This document shows positions 19,263-30,228 of a stretch of DNA of 64,000 nucleotides, one piece after another. The DNA is from Brassica napus (Eukaryota; Streptophyta; Magnoliopsida; Brassicales; Brassicaceae): positions 242,972 through 306,971 of the forward strand of contig NW_026015623.1 in assembly GCF_020379485.1 (NCBI RefSeq), read 5' to 3'. The position numbers were made by a program, and so were the translations under genes. Below the pieces are notes generated by a model. It ran no database searches, had not been told where the DNA came from, and worked only from the letters and a program-made list of their open reading frames with translations. Within the stretch, counting starts at the first letter, position 1. Every line of letters starts with the position of its first letter.

Positions 19263-20884
19263 ACCTTGAGGAAGTGTGTGCACAAGTTCAGAAGGAGGAA
19301 GGTTCTATTGGTCTCTTTGGAGGGAAAGGAGAGATCACACTTGCAAACCAAGCTGAGGTTCCGCAAGCAAACCGTGCGAGCTCTAACCAGTATGATGCAA
19401 AGAAGTTCACGGGAAATTGTGATCATTGCAAGAGACAAGGTCACAAGAAGAACCAGTGCTGGATCTTGCATCCTCATCTGAAGCCGGCCAAGTTCTCAAG
19501 AGAGAAAGATGGGAGAGCCAATGCCTCGTATGCTGGAAGTGAGCCGGGAAGTTCAAGTGTTGCTGGGAGCTCAGGCCAAGCTGGAGAGGGCGGGACACGT
19601 GAGCCTGGAGATAGTAAGGCCCTGGTGACTTACACACCTCAGCCGAGCCTTCAGAACAACCGTGAGAACGAGTACCTAAGGAGATCAGACCTTGACTCCC
19701 TCATCAAAATGCTAAAGGAGAATGGTAACACACTTGGTACTCTTGGTCACTCCTTTGGTGCATTATATGAATCGTGTAGTATTGCTAGAGAACCTGATCA
19801 TTCAAGCATTGCTTATAAACCTACTAGCATACTAGGACAGTCTCATATTGCACACAATCTGTTTAAACCATTGGTAGTTGATTCAGGAGCATCTCATCAT
19901 ATGATTAGTGATACTAGCTTGATTAGAGACATTGAACCTACAAATGGACATGTCATGATTGCAAATGGAGATAAAATCCCAATTAGAGGAATTGGCAAGC
20001 TAAAATTGTTTGATAAAGACTCTAAAGCATTTTATATGCCTGACTTCACATCAAATCTATTATCTGTAAAGAAGTGTACTACAGATCTTAATTGCAATGT
20101 TATATTCAGTCCTAATGATGTGAAGTTTCAGGATATTAAGAGCAGCCAATTGATTGGAAAATGAGTTACCAAGGGAGATTTATATTTACTTGAAGAACTA
20201 GCTCCTGTTTCTGATTACTTATGCTCATTTACTTCTGCTTCTATGATGAATAAAAATGCACTGTGGCATGCTAGACTAGGTCATCCCCATGTTAGGGCTT
20301 TAAACTTAATGTTACCAGGTGTGGTATTTGAAAATAAGGATTGTGAAGCTTGCATTTTAGGCAAGCATTGTAAAACTGTGTTTCCCATTTCATCTACTGT
20401 TTATGACAAGTGCTTTGATCTAATTCACTCTGATGTTTGGACTGCTCCTTGCTTGTCTAGGGATAGTTTTAAATACTTTGTCACATTCATAGATGAAAAA
20501 TCGAAATACACCTGGATAACACTCATTCAAACCAAAGATAGGGTGCTTGAAGCTTTTAAAAATTTTCAAAACTATGTGACTAACCATTACAATGCCAAGA
20601 TTAAAATTTTGAGATCAGATAATGGTGGGGAATACACTGGTCAAGCATTCAAGCAACATCTAGCGCAACATGGGATACTACACCAAACGAGTTGTCCTTA
20701 TACTCCTCAGCAAAATGGAGTGGCTGAGAGAAAGAATAGGCATCTCATGGAGGTGGCAAGGTCAATGATGTTTCAAGGAAATGTCCCTAAAAGGTTTTGG
20801 AGTGATGCTGTGGCTACATCGTGTTATCTAATCAACCGGATCCCAACTAAGATTCTACATGATCAGTCCCCTTTTGAAGCCTTG
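19263..20884 (+). pseudogene. CopA gag-pol, middle part with stop
   Basis: It resumes the CopA frame after CopB. Visible are the end of Gag with zinc knuckle CDHCKRQGHKKNQC, the linker, protease DSGASHHM, and then TGA at 20162-20164 where CopE has a Gly codon (GKGVTKG). The same frame continues through WHARLGHPH and the integrase core (DVWTAP, SDNGGEY, AERKN) to 20884, where CopF is inserted. CCTTG at 20880-20884 is the duplication. Confidence 0.93.
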
Positions 20885-21838
20885 TGTTAACTTGAAGAAA
20901 CGAAATGGAGACAAAGGAGAAGTATGGAGGAGTTGGTGTCTAGTGCAAAGATAGGGCAAGTCTTATAGAGATTGTCTATCAAGCTTCAGAAGTGTCTGAT
21001 GAGCTCCAGAAGTGTTCTAAGGGCTGTCCAAAGATAGGGTTTAAGTCCAGGAGGGACTTAGACATCATTTGGAGAGAATTGGGTGATGGTGCAAAGATAG
21101 GGCGTCCCGGAAGTTCAGACGGTACGGACGGTACGGACGGACCGTGCAAACTTAGGGCGATCCAAACCGAGGCAAGTTCGACCGTTGGAGATGTTTGGGC
21201 GAGGCGTGCAAAAATAGGGCGCTGGTTCATCATAAAGATAGGCGACCTGATCTGATTGTATTTGGGGACCAGTTATGGATAAGGCACAGCAAGGAGTGAG
21301 CTGGCGTGAGCTGTCCCTTGGCTGTATATTGACCATGAATCTGGACACAAGGGAGACTACATTCATGGGCGCCTAAGATGATCCAATCAGAGGCCAGCCC
21401 TCCCTTTGACCAGATTCAAATCAACCAATCAAGCAACATCAGCCCTCATCCAATCACAAGAGATCACACAGATTGCAAGACCAACTTTCCATCTTAGCCA
21501 TCCATACATTTCAAGTTAATATTATCCATTAGATTTAGGTTTCAGATTGTGTAAACCTATTGAGCTTATAAATAAGCATGTAAGTGGCGATTTGGAGCCT
21601 TAAGAGAGTATGGGGGGTTTCCCCATCTCCTTCATAATTATAAAAGTGTGTTCTTGATCAGATTCCCTTAATCTACCCCTTTCTTAGTCTCTAATCTCTT
21701 AATCTCTCAAAGTCTCTTTGTTTCTGATTCAAGTTCATACTAGTTTCATCAGACCTCTTATTCAACTAGTTCAAGACCTTATCTTTGCCTTTAATGGCTT
21801 TTCTTACACATACACAGCCAGAGCTCTCAAATCTCACA
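20885..21838 (+). repeat. CopF 5' LTR
   Basis: It starts TGTTAACTTGAAG and ends AATCTCACA. A TATA-type box (TATAAATA) is at 21567-21574. Two GTACGG motifs, 9 bp apart, lie at 21122-21136. Confidence 0.95.
21122..21136 (+). promoter_or_regulatory. Paired GTACGG motifs in CopF LTR
   Basis: GTACGG at 21122 and 21131 lies inside a repeated 9-base unit GGTACGGAC. The 3' LTR copy is at 24223-24237. It matches the reverse of CCGTAC seen in other LTRs. Confidence 0.45.
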
Positions 21839-23985
21839 TGGTATCAGAGCCAGGTTCATCAGAACCTGAGCTGAGCTTCCGCAAATCCACAGCTCTCATC
21901 TCAGCTCAAACCAAACCCTTGAAGTCATATCCATCCGAGTTCAGCTCTTGAAGAAGAAGAGACTTGAAGCCGTGGAGTGTTATCCTGTCCCTCAAGCCGT
22001 TTCTGTCTGTACCTGATGGAGAGAGTCTCATTGGAAGCAAAGGAGGATGGAGAGGCGTCATGAACCTCAAGCCAAAACTCCTTGTCCAAGAGCTTGTTAC
22101 ATCCGTCTACAAGAAAGATGAAGTGAAGAAAAGCCGGCTTGATAGTATGGAGCAAGGAGGGGTCTTTGGGTGTGAGAAACAAGAAGGAGGCCATGAGTAG
22201 AAGGAGGAGAGGCTGGGTAACGATCCATACTCTCATGTCCAACAAAACCGTGAGCCAAAAGCCATTGGAGGTTCAAGGAACCAAACCGGTTCCTTGGCTG
22301 TAAGCTAATACTATCCCTTCTTGATTATGAGCTTGTGTTGTGTTATTGCCTGGTTATTGTGATGTGTATTGATTGTGAAACCTGAGGATAATGTGATTGC
22401 TAAATATAATTAGTTGAATCTGTCCCAGGATGCTTTAAAGGCTTGTTTAGTGTTTAAAGAGTAAATGCTTGCCCCTGTTAAGTAATGAGTTTGCTAAATG
22501 CTAAATGGTATTGTTAGAATCTCATGAACTTAAAACAGATTGAAAGTAATGCATTGTCTGATGTTATGTGATGATAGTAATGCTTAGCCTCAGTTATAAA
22601 TGAATGTGTGATGAATTGTATTGTTGCATTCATGAATTGAAACTGATTAAGGTTAGTGCATACTGTCAAATGGCTGTCTTACATTGAAGCATTAGATTCA
22701 TGTCTAAATGTTGAGTAAAGAAGCTTTAAAAAATTGCCTAAGTAGCTTGTATTGAATCTGTTATGATCTTACTTGTGCTCAGAGAGTTAGCTTGCAAAGA
22801 TTAGAACTTGAAAATGACTTGTTTAATCTGTTGCAATGCTTGTGATATTGGGAATCAAACTTGATGATTAATCAAGGAATGATCCCAATACTATTGTGTC
22901 TTATCTTTGCTGGAGTTTGAGTGATGTTTCAGGTACACTAGATGTGTTCTTAGTTCATCATCAATCCAAGTTGAAAGAGGAAGACTTTGCCCATTGTGTG
23001 GAGCAATGGAGAGATGAGAAAGAAGTGGTGATGCGCCACTGGTGTGTAGTCTCACTGAAGCTCACTTGCAAGCTTGGACCTATACTCAATCCAAGCTTGA
23101 GGAGGGGAGTTTAGTGAGCTATCAGTCGGACCAAGAAGGTTCAGAAGGTCCATTGCAAGCAACTGAAGAAGAAGGAGCCATCCGGGTCTAGGCAGTGGCG
23201 TGTCTAGGCAAGAGAGTGTTCAGAGCACTCTTGGCTGTGAGAAGATGAAGACTCTATCAGTGCAGCTTCTAGGATGAGGTGGCTGAAGAGGTAGCTGAAG
23301 CTTCCACAAGCACTCCATGAAGATGGCGAGTTCAAAAGGTGTTGCAATGGAGTAATGGTGCAGATCATGAAGCTATCCATCCAAGCTTGTTCCTGTGAGA
23401 GTCTCAAGCTTGAGGGGGAGTGTTGAAGCTTACATGATCTGAGAGTACTTGGTGGTTATTCAAGAAGAGGAGCAGATCAGTTATGAAGCATAATGAAGGA
23501 TGAAGAAGCAATCACCAATGCGGCCTCTAGAGTGAGGTGATTGGTACTACAGTCTGAAGCATCCTGTCATGAAGGTTTCAGTAACATGGTGGTGACTCAT
23601 GAAGAAGAAGCAGCCAAGACTCAGCTTGTATCTATCAAGGAAGATCTGGTAGTCCGAGCACTTGATACACAACAAGAAGGTTGTGAGAAAGAGGGAGAGA
23701 CCAAGATCTGTCTGAAGAAGAGTACAAGAAGTGTTGATGATGAGCAAGAGGAGTGGGTTCTATCTTGCATCACACGAGGGCCATGATCCAGAGTCTTTGT
23801 GTCCCTTACATTGTTGGTAAGGCACAAAGACTCACTGGCCAATCCCTAGGCCTTGGAGACTTTACTCTTTTTCCCTCATCAAGGTTTTGTCCCAAAGGGT
23901 TTTCCTTGCTGAGGTTTTTAATGAGGAAGTTCTTCAAGGTTCCAAGCTTGACTTAGGATCAGCTAAAGTCAAGCTTGAGGGGGAG
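21839..23985 (+). other. CopF non-coding interior
   Basis: The primer-binding site TGGTATCAGAGCC begins at 21839. Around 22027 a short stretch could encode GSKGGWRG, similar to the GSKGLW of the Gag N-termini, perhaps a gag remnant. From about 22310 to 22920 the DNA is AT-rich without genes. A second polypurine-like AAGCTTGAGGGGGAG followed by TGTTGAAG is at 23406-23428, well before the terminal one (23971-23985). Small open frames here have no similarity I recognise and are not called as genes. Confidence 0.8.
23874..23914 (+). other. Conserved 3' stem-loop, CopF
   Basis: CCTCATCAAGG (23874-23884) pairs with CCTTGCTGAGG (23904-23914) with one mismatch. The loop is GTCCCAAAGGG-type. It is kept although CopF encodes no pol. 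Confidence 0.7.
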
Positions 23986-24939
23986 TGTTAACTTGAAGAA
24001 ACGAAATGGAGACAAAGGAGAAGTATGGAGGAGTTGGTGTCTAGTGCAAAGATAGGGCAAGTCTTATAGAGATTGTCTATCAAGCTTCAGAAGTGTCTGA
24101 TGAGCTCCAGAAGTGTTCTAAGGGCTGTCCAAAGATAGGGTTTAAGTCCAGGAGGGACTTAGACATCATTTGGAGAGAATTGGGTGATGGTGCAAAGATA
24201 GGGCGTCCCGGAAGTTCAGACGGTACGGACGGTACGGACGGACCGTGCAAACTTAGGGCGATCCAAACCGAGGCAAGTTCGACCGTTGGAGATGTTTGGG
24301 CGAGGCGTGCAAAAATAGGGCGCTGGTTCATCATAAAGATAGGCGACCTGATCTGATTGTATTTGGGGACCAGTTATGGATAAGGCACAGCAAGGAGTGA
24401 GCTGGCGTGAGCTGTCCCTTGGCTGTATATTGACCATGAATCTGGACACAAGGGAGACTACATTCATGGGCGCCTAAGATGATCCAATCAGAGGCCAGCC
24501 CTCCCTTTGACCAGATTCAAATCAACCAATCAAGCAACATCAGCCCTCATCCAATCACAAGAGATCACACAGATTGCAAGACCAACTTTCCATCTTAGCC
24601 ATCCATACATTTCAAGTTAATATTATCCATTAGATTTAGGTTTCAGATTGTGTAAACCTATTGAGCTTATAAATAAGCATGTAAGTGGCGATTTGGAGCC
24701 TTAAGAGAGTATGGGGGGTTTCCCCATCTCCTTCATAATTATAAAAGTGTGTTCTTGATCAGATTCCCTTAATCCACCCCTTTCTTAGTCTCTAATCTCT
24801 TAATCTCTCAAAGTCTCTTTGTTTCTGATTCAAGTTCATACTAGTTTCATCAGACCTCTTATTCAACTAGTTCAAGACCTTATCTTTGCCTTTAATGGCT
24901 TTTCTTACACATACACAGCCAGAGCTCTCAAATCTCACA
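23986..24939 (+). repeat. CopF 3' LTR
   Basis: 954 bp, with one difference from the 5' copy seen. CCTTG follows at 24940-24944. Confidence 0.95.
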
Positions 24940-24944
24940 CCTTG

Positions 24945-26387
24945 AACAAGTACAAGCCATCATTGGAGCATATGCGAATCTTTGGATGTCTATGCTTTGT
25001 CCTTAGGCCAAAAGAGTTGAGAAACAAGCTTGAAGCAACCAGCACAAGAGCTATGTTTGTTGGCTACTCTACTACTCAAAAGGGTTACAAGTGCTATGAT
25101 CCTACTACTCGAAGAGTCTTAGTCTCTAGAGATGTAAAGTTCATTGAAGCAAAGGGGTTCTATGAGGAAAAGAATCAAGATGAGCTGCTAGAATTGACAA
25201 GAGAGTCAGATAGAGCGGCCAGCCTTAGAAGTATTCTAGAGGGGCTTGGGATACATACTACCCAGGATCCGAAGGAGAGACGCAGTACAACAACCACACA
25301 ACCTACCGAGGCATCAAACCTAGATCATGGGGGGGAAAACATACCTGAACCAGCTGAAGTACATGTTGAAAGCCATGATCAAGAAGGTTCAGGTGATCAT
25401 GATCAAAGTATGATGCAGGAAGATACGGAGGTACCAAGCCAAGATCAAGAGGAGGAAACTAATGCAACTACAACTGAACCTGAATCAGAGCCGGCGGTGC
25501 AGCCATTGAGAAGAAGCACCAGAGTGAGAAAGGATAGTTCCAACTGGGTAAACACGAGAGTGTACTACAATGCCCAGGCTGTGGAACATCCCTCTCAAGC
25601 TGTGTGTTCCTTTGCTCATTATCCAGAAGAACATTGTGCCTTTATGGTAAGCTTAGATGAGAGCCATGTACCAAAGTCATATGAGGAAGCCATGAAGGAC
25701 AAGGAGTGGAGGGAATCAGTGGGAGCTGAATCCAATGCAATGATCAAGAATGATACTTGGTATGAGAGTGAGTTACCTAAAGGAAAGAGGGCAGTGTCTA
25801 GTAGATGGATCTTCACAATCAAGTACCTAGCAAATGGACAGATTGATAGAAAGAAGACTCGCTTGGTTGCAAGAGGATTCACTCAAACATATGGAGAGGA
25901 TTATATAGACACATTTGCGCCAGTTGCTAAGCTACATACCATCAGGATTGTCCTATCACTTGCGGTGAATCTTGAGTGGGGCTTGTGGCAAATGGATGTA
26001 AAGAATGCATTTCTACAAGGAGAACTAGAAGATGAAGTGTATATGTTACCTCCTCCTGGTCTAGAGCACTTGGTGAAGAAAGGGAATGTTCTCAGACTAA
26101 AGAAAGCTATCTATGGTCTGAAACAATCACCAAGGGCATGGTACAACAAGTTGAGCACAACTCTGAATGGAAGAGGCTTTAGGAAGTCAGAGCTTGATCA
26201 TACTCTCTTTACACTCAACACACCTTCAGGTATTGTCGTTCTACTTGTGTATGTAGATGACATCATTATAACAGGTAGTGATAAAGAAGAGATACAAGCC
26301 ACTAAAGACTTTCTTAAATCTGTTTTTGAGATTAAAGACTTGGGAGAGATGAAATACTTCCTTGGAATTGAGATATGTAGATCCAAG
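24945..26387 (+). pseudogene. CopA pol, integrase end to RT
   Basis: It resumes the CopA frame after CopF with NKYKPSLEHMRIFG. It covers the integrase C-terminal region, a Glu/Gln/Thr-rich linker, and RT through MDVKNAFLQG, YGLKQSPRAW and YVDD to IEICRSK. The frame is open. CopG is inserted at 26388; CCAAG at 26383-26387 is the duplication. Confidence 0.93.
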
Positions 26388-27224
26388 TGTTGAACTGAAG
26401 AGAAGATAGAGCTTGTACAATAATAGGGCAAGCTCTAGAAGATGTCCAGAAGAGTTCAATCAAGCTTCAGAAGTGTTCTGAAGTAGTTATCTTGAGAAGT
26501 TAAGTCTAGGAAAGACTTAGACTGATCATGTGAAAGGTTTGGTGGAGTTAGAGAGAAGATGGCCATAGGTGCAAAGCTAGGGCGAGTGTACGGACCTCAA
26601 GGCCGTACATCGACCGTACATCCCATCCGGATCGACCAAAGACCCGGATCAGCTTTGTTTGGTGATGTGCAATGTGTGGGCGTGGATTATCCTTCCTTAT
26701 GTGACCTTTGGGGAGTCTTGGAGGCAAAGGAAGATTCAAATGGATAAGGTGAGCTGGTGGTATGAGCTGGAAAGGTAAAGGTGCTTGACCTTTACAGCCT
26801 TGACTCATCTGATCCATCCAATTCAAATGAAGCAATCTGAGCCCTCCATTCAGTCCAACCACGACCAGCTAGCACCAGAACATCAAAGACCAGCTTCCTC
26901 TCATCCTAACCATCCATTTATCTTTAATTTACAGCCTTAGGATCTAGGTTTATGATCTGAGTTGTGTAAAGGCATAAATAAGCCTCTTAGGATCATTTTG
27001 TAACTTTTAAGCTGAGAGAGTCTCTCTTCTTCATAAACTTGTTCTTGGATCTTATTCTCTGGTTACTAAGTCTCTCTAATCTCCCATACACGTTCCTAAT
27101 CTCTTAGTCTCTCCCATACTCTCTCTGATTCTCTTAAACTCATTCTATTCTTCATACTTCATCATACACAAATCTCTCATCTGTTCTTACATCACTCAAG
27201 CACTTGTACTCTGAAAATCTCACA
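26388..27224 (+). repeat. CopG 5' LTR
   Basis: It starts TGTTGAACTGAAG and ends AATCTCACA. A probable TATA-type box (CATAAATA) is at 26973-26980. Three CCGTACA motifs lie at 26587-26620. Confidence 0.95.
26587..26620 (+). promoter_or_regulatory. CCGTACA cluster in CopG LTR
   Basis: TGTACGG at 26587 and CCGTACA at 26603 and 26614, spacings 16 and 11 bp. The second copy is at 30428-30461. Confidence 0.5.
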
Positions 27225-27374
27225 TGGTATCAGAGCCAGGTTGCTCAGACTCCTGGTAGAAGCTTCCGCAACATCCACAAGCTCCCAAGCTCACGCCCTT
27301 GAAGATTCAGCTCACCTTGTCCCAAGATACTACCTTGAAGAGTTCTTTGACAGTCTTGTTCATCCGGCTTCAAC
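27225..27374 (+). other. CopG primer-binding site and leader
   Basis: TGGTATCAGAGCCAGG at 27225, then a short leader to the gag ATG at 27375. Confidence 0.85.
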
Positions 27375-28202
27375 ATGGAGTCCAAAAGAACCATTGTCAT
27401 TGCTGTTACTCTCAATGGTCCCAACTACCTTCTCTGGTCACGCATGGTGAAGACAGCTCTAGGAGGGAGAGGCTTATGGAGCCATTGCCTCACGGATGCT
27501 CCAAAGCTCTCCAAGACTGCCGGTTCAAATGAAAGCTCAGCAGATGGTGAATCCGGTTCCAAATCTGTATCTGAGGAGAAGTGGGAACAAGAAGACCTCA
27601 AGGTCTTATCCATTCTCCATAGCTCACTGTCTCCATCCATCCTTGAAGCATACTCATACTGTGAGAGTGCTAAAGACCTTTGGAGTACACTTAACAAGAT
27701 ATATGGGAACATCTCCAACATCAGCCGAGTATTTGAGATCAAGAAGTCCATCAACATCCTATCCCAAGAAGATGAGGAGTTCACTGCGCATCTAGGCAAG
27801 TTCAGAGCCCTTTGGTCTGAGCTAGAGATGCTTAGACCCCAATCTGTTGATCCGGAGGTGTTGATTGAAAGAAGGGAGCAAGACAAGGTGTTTGGCCTAC
27901 TACTAACCCTCAGCCCTGCCTACAGCGCCTTGATTCAACATATCTTGAGGTCTGAGAAGCTCCCAACACTTGAAGAAGTGTGTTCCCAAGTCCAAAAGGA
28001 GGAGGGATCAATCGGGTTGTTTGGAACAAAGGAAACACTCTCCTTTGCTTCTCAAGCTGAAAGAAGCTCTCAGCCCAACAAGGCACCTTACAAGAAGGGG
28101 GATAGGAGAGGCCTGAAGTGTGAACATTGCAAGAGGGATGGGCACACCAAGGAGAGGTGTTGGATACTGAATCCAAGCCTCAAACCTGCCAAGTTCAAGT
28201 GA
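27375..28202 (+). CDS. CopG Gag (stand-alone)
   Basis: This is an intact 275-residue Gag. It starts MESKRTIVIAVTLNG, parallel to the CopA/CopE Gag start, and keeps the capsid-like region (EAYSYCESAKDLW, RVFEIKKSI, ERREQDKVFGLLLTL). A CCHC zinc knuckle is present (C249, C252, H257, C262). The stop comes 13 residues after the last Cys, so the gene ends exactly where Gag would end. No protease, integrase or RT follows. Gag packages element RNA into particles in the cytoplasm; CopG could supply shell protein while borrowing enzymes. The open frame, despite LTR divergence, suggests that it was kept by selection until recently. Confidence 0.9.
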   Translation: MESKRTIVIAVTLNGPNYLLWSRMVKTALGGRGLWSHCLTDAPKLSKTAGSNESSADGESGSKSVSEEKWEQEDLKVLSILHSSLSPSILEAYSYCESAKDLWSTLNKIYGNISNISRVFEIKKSINILSQEDEEFTAHLGKFRALWSELEMLRPQSVDPEVLIERREQDKVFGLLLTLSPAYSALIQHILRSEKLPTLEEVCSQVQKEEGSIGLFGTKETLSFASQAERSSQPNKAPYKKGDRRGLKCEHCKRDGHTKERCWILNPSLKPAKFK

Positions 28203-29021
28203 ACCGTGCCCATGGAGGTTCAAGAGATCAGCTCGGATCTCTTGTTTGTAAGCAAACCTCCTAACCCTTAATAAGAGCTTGTGTCTTTATTTATTGTGCT
28301 GTGAGTGGTGTCTAGAGTCCCAGAATCTCATGTTTTGGGTTATTGCATTGTCTTGTGAGTTGCCATTGCTTGAATCATCATGAATGGGTTGTAGAATTGA
28401 GTAGAATGTCTCTACTACTTGCATCATGTTTGAAAAGCTGTTTTGCATACATAAGCATGTCTCATATTGTCTAAGTTCAATCCGAGTGTGTACTGATGCT
28501 AATGCCTATGTTTAATCCATCAATGAAAGTCTAGCATCAATTAGAAATTGTCTAAGTTGCTTGCATCATTGGTTTTGATTGAAACTGTTGAGCATAGCTT
28601 TAATATGTCTCATGGATTGACCTTGTTGCATTCATATAGCTAATGCTTTAAGATTGTGCATTCATGTAGTGATGCATTTAAAAATGAACCTAAATTGCAA
28701 ATGTACTGATGTAAGCTTGCATTGCATTTAGAGAACTTAAAAAAAAAAAATGAAAAATGAACAAATAAACCTAGAATGTCAATGTATTGTTTAGAGCTTG
28801 CATTGTCATTTTAGAGATTGAAATTTACTTGTTCTTGCCTTGATTGTCTGGTTTGTTTCAAGTATTATATACTGTTGTGGCATTGGTGATCAAACAGGAT
28901 GGAAGATCTTAGTTTGATCCCAATGGGATGATCTGATCTTGCATTGAGTTGTGGTGGTGTTAGGTACACAAGGAGTGATACATGTAACTCGCCAACAGCC
29001 AAGAATGTAGAGACAAAGGTC

Positions 29022-29180
29022 TAGTGCCATTGCATATCATCACTAGGACATGTTAGTCCATAATCTACAGGAAGTGTAGTGTGATTGATTATGCAATGAG
29101 AGATGGCCATTGCATAATACCATTGGAAATATCCAGTCCAAAGTCTACAGGAAGTGTAGCATGGGTCATTATGCAATGAG
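29022..29180 (+). repeat. 80-bp tandem duplication in CopG
   Basis: Two imperfect copies (29022-29100 and 29101-29180) share CTACAGGAAGTGTAG and end in ATTATGCAATGAG or nearly so. Confidence 0.75.
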
Positions 29181-29757
29181 AAGTGTGTCTTGTGAGGCTC
29201 TCTATGGTGATTCAAACACCCTAGTTCCTGGTTAAGGAAGAGAGTAAACTCACAAGAAAAAAGCTATCATGGAAGACTGATAGTTATAAGACCATGGGGA
29301 TGCATATGATCATCACAAGCTTAGCTCCTTCTAGTCTCGGTTCTAAGCTTGAGGGGGAGTCTTAATGCATATGATCCATGGTCAGTAACAAGTCTTTGCA
29401 AAGGCTCCTACAAAGGATCATCAGCCGGAGCTATTCTAGGCAGTCTAAGGGTGAAGGTGAACTCATCAAAGCGGCTTCTATGGTGAAGTGATTGATGAGA
29501 AGCTGATGAATCCATTCTGCCTTTCCAAGAAGTTGATGATGCCATGGAGATGGTGCAATGGCCGAGTGGGAACTCACCAAAACAAAAGGGAAGTGTTCTA
29601 AGCTCAATTCAATTCAATACATTCATCATTTCAAATCAAAGTCTAGAAATGATACTTAAAATGTTTGAATGGATTGTGTGATGTTTCTTGATAAGTACTG
29701 ATGCACCTTTGGGATAATGTATCAGGTACCATTGCTTGAGTCTCACTAAAGATGTTC

Positions 29758-29970
29758 CTGGTCATTTCCTAGCTTCTCTAAGGTGGCTGTGAAGTCTGTT
29801 GAGAGGGGGAGATCCAAACCAGTTCTATGAAGAGGGCAAGCATAGTTTGAAGTGTTGATCAGCCTTACTGGTGTTTTGAAGATGATCTGGTCGTGTCCTA
29901 GCTTCTCTAAGATGGCTGTGAAGTCAGTTGAGAGGGGGAGACTTCAAACCGGTTCCATGAAGAGGTGAAG
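29758..29970 (+). repeat. 129-bp-period duplication in CopG
   Basis: Copies start at 29758 and 29887. They share TCCTAGCTTCTCTAAG and a purine run GAGAGGGGGAGA. CopH has matching sequence in reverse near 63869-63920. Confidence 0.75.
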
Positions 29971-30117
29971 CTGAAGTGTGAAGTGTGCGCAAAGCTGTGA
30001 AGTGTTGCTGCACCTATTAGGCCGTGATCCAGAGCTTCTTGTGTCCAACCACACTGGTTCTAAGGCACAAGAGCTCACTGGCCAATCCCTAGGCTTTGGA
30101 GAGCTCTACTCTTTTTC

Positions 30118-30156
30118 CCTTGCAAGGTTTTGTCCCAATGGGTTTTCCTTGTAAGG
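30118..30156 (+). other. Conserved 3' stem-loop, CopG
   Basis: CCTTGCAAGG (30118-30127) pairs with CCTTGTAAGG (30147-30156) with one G-T wobble. The loop contains GTCCCAATGGG. It is kept without any pol gene, which points to a role in cis. Confidence 0.72.
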
Positions 30157-30228
30157 TTTTTAATGAGGGAGACTCTTCAGAGTTCCAAGCTTGGCTTAGG
30201 ATCTCCTAAAGTCAAGCTTGAGGGGGAG

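Larger units (their letters stand above)
20885..24939 (+). mobile_element. CopF: non-autonomous copia-type element
   Basis: It is bounded by 954-bp LTRs (20885-21838 and 23986-24939, one difference seen near 21674) and CCTTG duplications (20880-20884 and 24940-24944). It has the same primer-binding site, 3' stem-loop and polypurine tract as the coding elements, but the 2.1-kb interior encodes no recognisable protein. It must use proteins from other elements. LTR ends are TG...CA. Its 3' interior resembles CopG and CopH, so these three form a related non-autonomous group. Confidence 0.95.
28203..30228 (+). other. CopG non-coding 3' interior
   Basis: It is AT-rich from about 28260 to 28900, with an A-run at 28740. 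An 80-bp tandem pair lies at 29022-29180. An internal polypurine-like AAGCTTGAGGGGGAG is at 29345-29359. A second tandem pair of period about 129 bp lies at 29758-29970, each copy with GAGAGGGGGAGA. The stem-loop and the terminal polypurine tract (30214-30228) follow. Parts match CopF and the reverse complement of CopH. I see no gene. Confidence 0.8.

Noticed and set aside
20979..21366. Overlapping frames of 80-87 codons in the CopF LTR (repeated at 24080-24467)
   Set aside because: LTR sequence with GTACGG repeats; both copies are part of the LTR pair and no family is recognised.
22896..23786. Short open frames of 70-80 codons in the CopF interior
   Set aside because: No recognisable motif, chance length, and no similarity to retroelement proteins.
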